A stretch of DNA of 6,230 nucleotides. It comes from Actinomycetes bacterium. Its GTDB lineage: Bacteria > Actinomycetota > Acidimicrobiia > Acidimicrobiales > RAAP-2. The stretch's first letter is position 1. Each line of letters begins with the position of its first letter. The notes beneath the pieces are model-generated. The model was given only the letters and a program-made list of their open reading frames with translations, had not been told where the DNA came from and searched no databases. The position numbers were made by a program, and so were the translations under genes. Of this stretch, positions 5,928-6,230 are shown piece by piece. The DNA is taken from positions 1 to 6,230 of the forward strand of contig JAJZSX010000150.1 of NCBI GenBank assembly GCA_021849435.1, written 5' to 3'.

Positions 5928-6230
5928 GCGAGAACTCCACCTACCAACGACTGCGCGGACACCTCGCGACGCTGCGCTTGTCGACGGCCGCCGAGGCGCT
6001 ACCCGGGGTCCTGGAGCAGGCCAAGGCTGAACGCCTCGGCCACACCGCGATGCTCGAGCGACTGCTCGGCCTCGAAGTCGAGGCGACCGAGCACCGTCGA
6101 CGGATGAGCCTCGAGCGCTTCGCGTCGCTGCCCGCACCCTGGCGCCTGAGTGACTTCGACTTCGACGCCCAGCCGAGCGTCGACCGCGCCCTGGTGAACG
6201 AGCTGTCCACCCTGGGCTTCTTAGAGGACG
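5924..6230 (+). CDS. istB: IstB, IS21-family transposition helper ATPase (5' part only)
   Basis: The first 102 codons are present and the frame is open at the right edge. IstB is the AAA+ ATPase partner of IstA, directing target choice and activating strand transfer. Visible is the N-terminal IstB-like region: LRGHLATLRLSTAAEALPG, a Glu-rich helix, then LPAPWRLSDFDFDAQPSVD and LSTLGFLED, which in the family lies just before the Walker A loop. The ATP-binding motifs therefore fall outside the window and intactness cannot be judged. The GTG start overlaps the istA TGA stop (GTGA, 5924-5927). No good ribosome binding site lies close upstream (GGAGG at 5897-5901 is too far), so translation is probably coupled to istA. 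Confidence 0.93.
   Translation, partial: MSENSTYQRLRGHLATLRLSTAAEALPGVLEQAKAERLGHTAMLERLLGLEVEATEHRRRMSLERFASLPAPWRLSDFDFDAQPSVDRALVNELSTLGFLED

Larger units (their letters stand above)
3053..6230 (+). mobile_element. IS21-family element, left part, interrupted by an ISL3-family element
   Basis: The element is recognised from its istA (4635-5927) and overlapping istB (from 5924). The left end is inferred from tandem terminal-type boxes at 3060-3100. The outer boundary is set at the TG at 3053, because IS21 ends are usually 5'-TG, but the TG at 3065 is also possible. The native leader is 3053-3165 joined to 4600-4634, about 148 bp, a normal distance from the left end to istA. The right end, the rest of istB and the matching target duplication lie beyond base 6230. 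Further leader repeats include CCATCCGAA at 3131-3139 and 4613-4621, which were 48 bp apart before the ISL3 insertion. The istA/istB part is visibly more GC-rich than the GGDEF-EAL gene, in keeping with acquired DNA. Confidence 0.8.

Overview
The window (6230 bp, fairly GC-rich, GC-rich third codon positions, several GTG starts) looks like an accessory patch of a bacterial chromosome or large plasmid. The style of the two insertion sequences, especially the istA/istB pair, resembles copies I know from actinobacteria. I would guess Actinomycetota, but nothing here (no rRNA, tRNA or marker gene) fixes the host.

Layout. (1) 1-78, minus strand: the first 26 codons of an unidentified gene that runs off the left edge, with a good ribosome binding site. 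(2) 79-481: a leader region with no confident gene, holding an 8-bp inverted repeat and the ribosome binding site of the next gene. (3) 482-2752, plus strand: a complete 756-residue membrane protein with about ten transmembrane segments, then a GGDEF domain and an EAL domain, both with intact catalytic residues. It is a predicted dual cyclic-di-GMP enzyme and the only clear host gene in the window. (4) About 2753-3052: a short spacer with a hairpin, then a minus-strand coding-like remnant that seems cut off at its 5' end. (5) About 3053 to the right edge: an IS21-family element whose right end lies outside the window.

The main structural result is a nest of two mobile elements. The IS21-type left end, with repeated GATCAT(G/C)GAAA(C/T)TCCCCA boxes, lies at about 3053-3165. 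Its istA and istB genes start only at 4635 and 5924. Between them sits a complete ISL3-family element at 3166-4591 (1426 bp). It has 26-bp terminal inverted repeats matching at 21 positions, a full DDE transposase with its zinc-binding cysteines, and a perfect 8-bp target duplication (AGATTGGT at 3158-3165 and 4592-4599). Removing the ISL3 element and one copy of the duplication restores a normal IS21 leader of about 148 bp before istA. The order of events is therefore IS21 first (possibly truncating the minus-strand remnant), then ISL3 into the IS21 leader. istA, istB and the ISL3 transposase all read rightward, so istA may now depend on transcription coming through the ISL3 element.

I see no CRISPR array, RNA gene, phage module, toxin-antitoxin pair or undescribed defence system here. 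The transposition history and the c-di-GMP enzyme are what deserve a second look.
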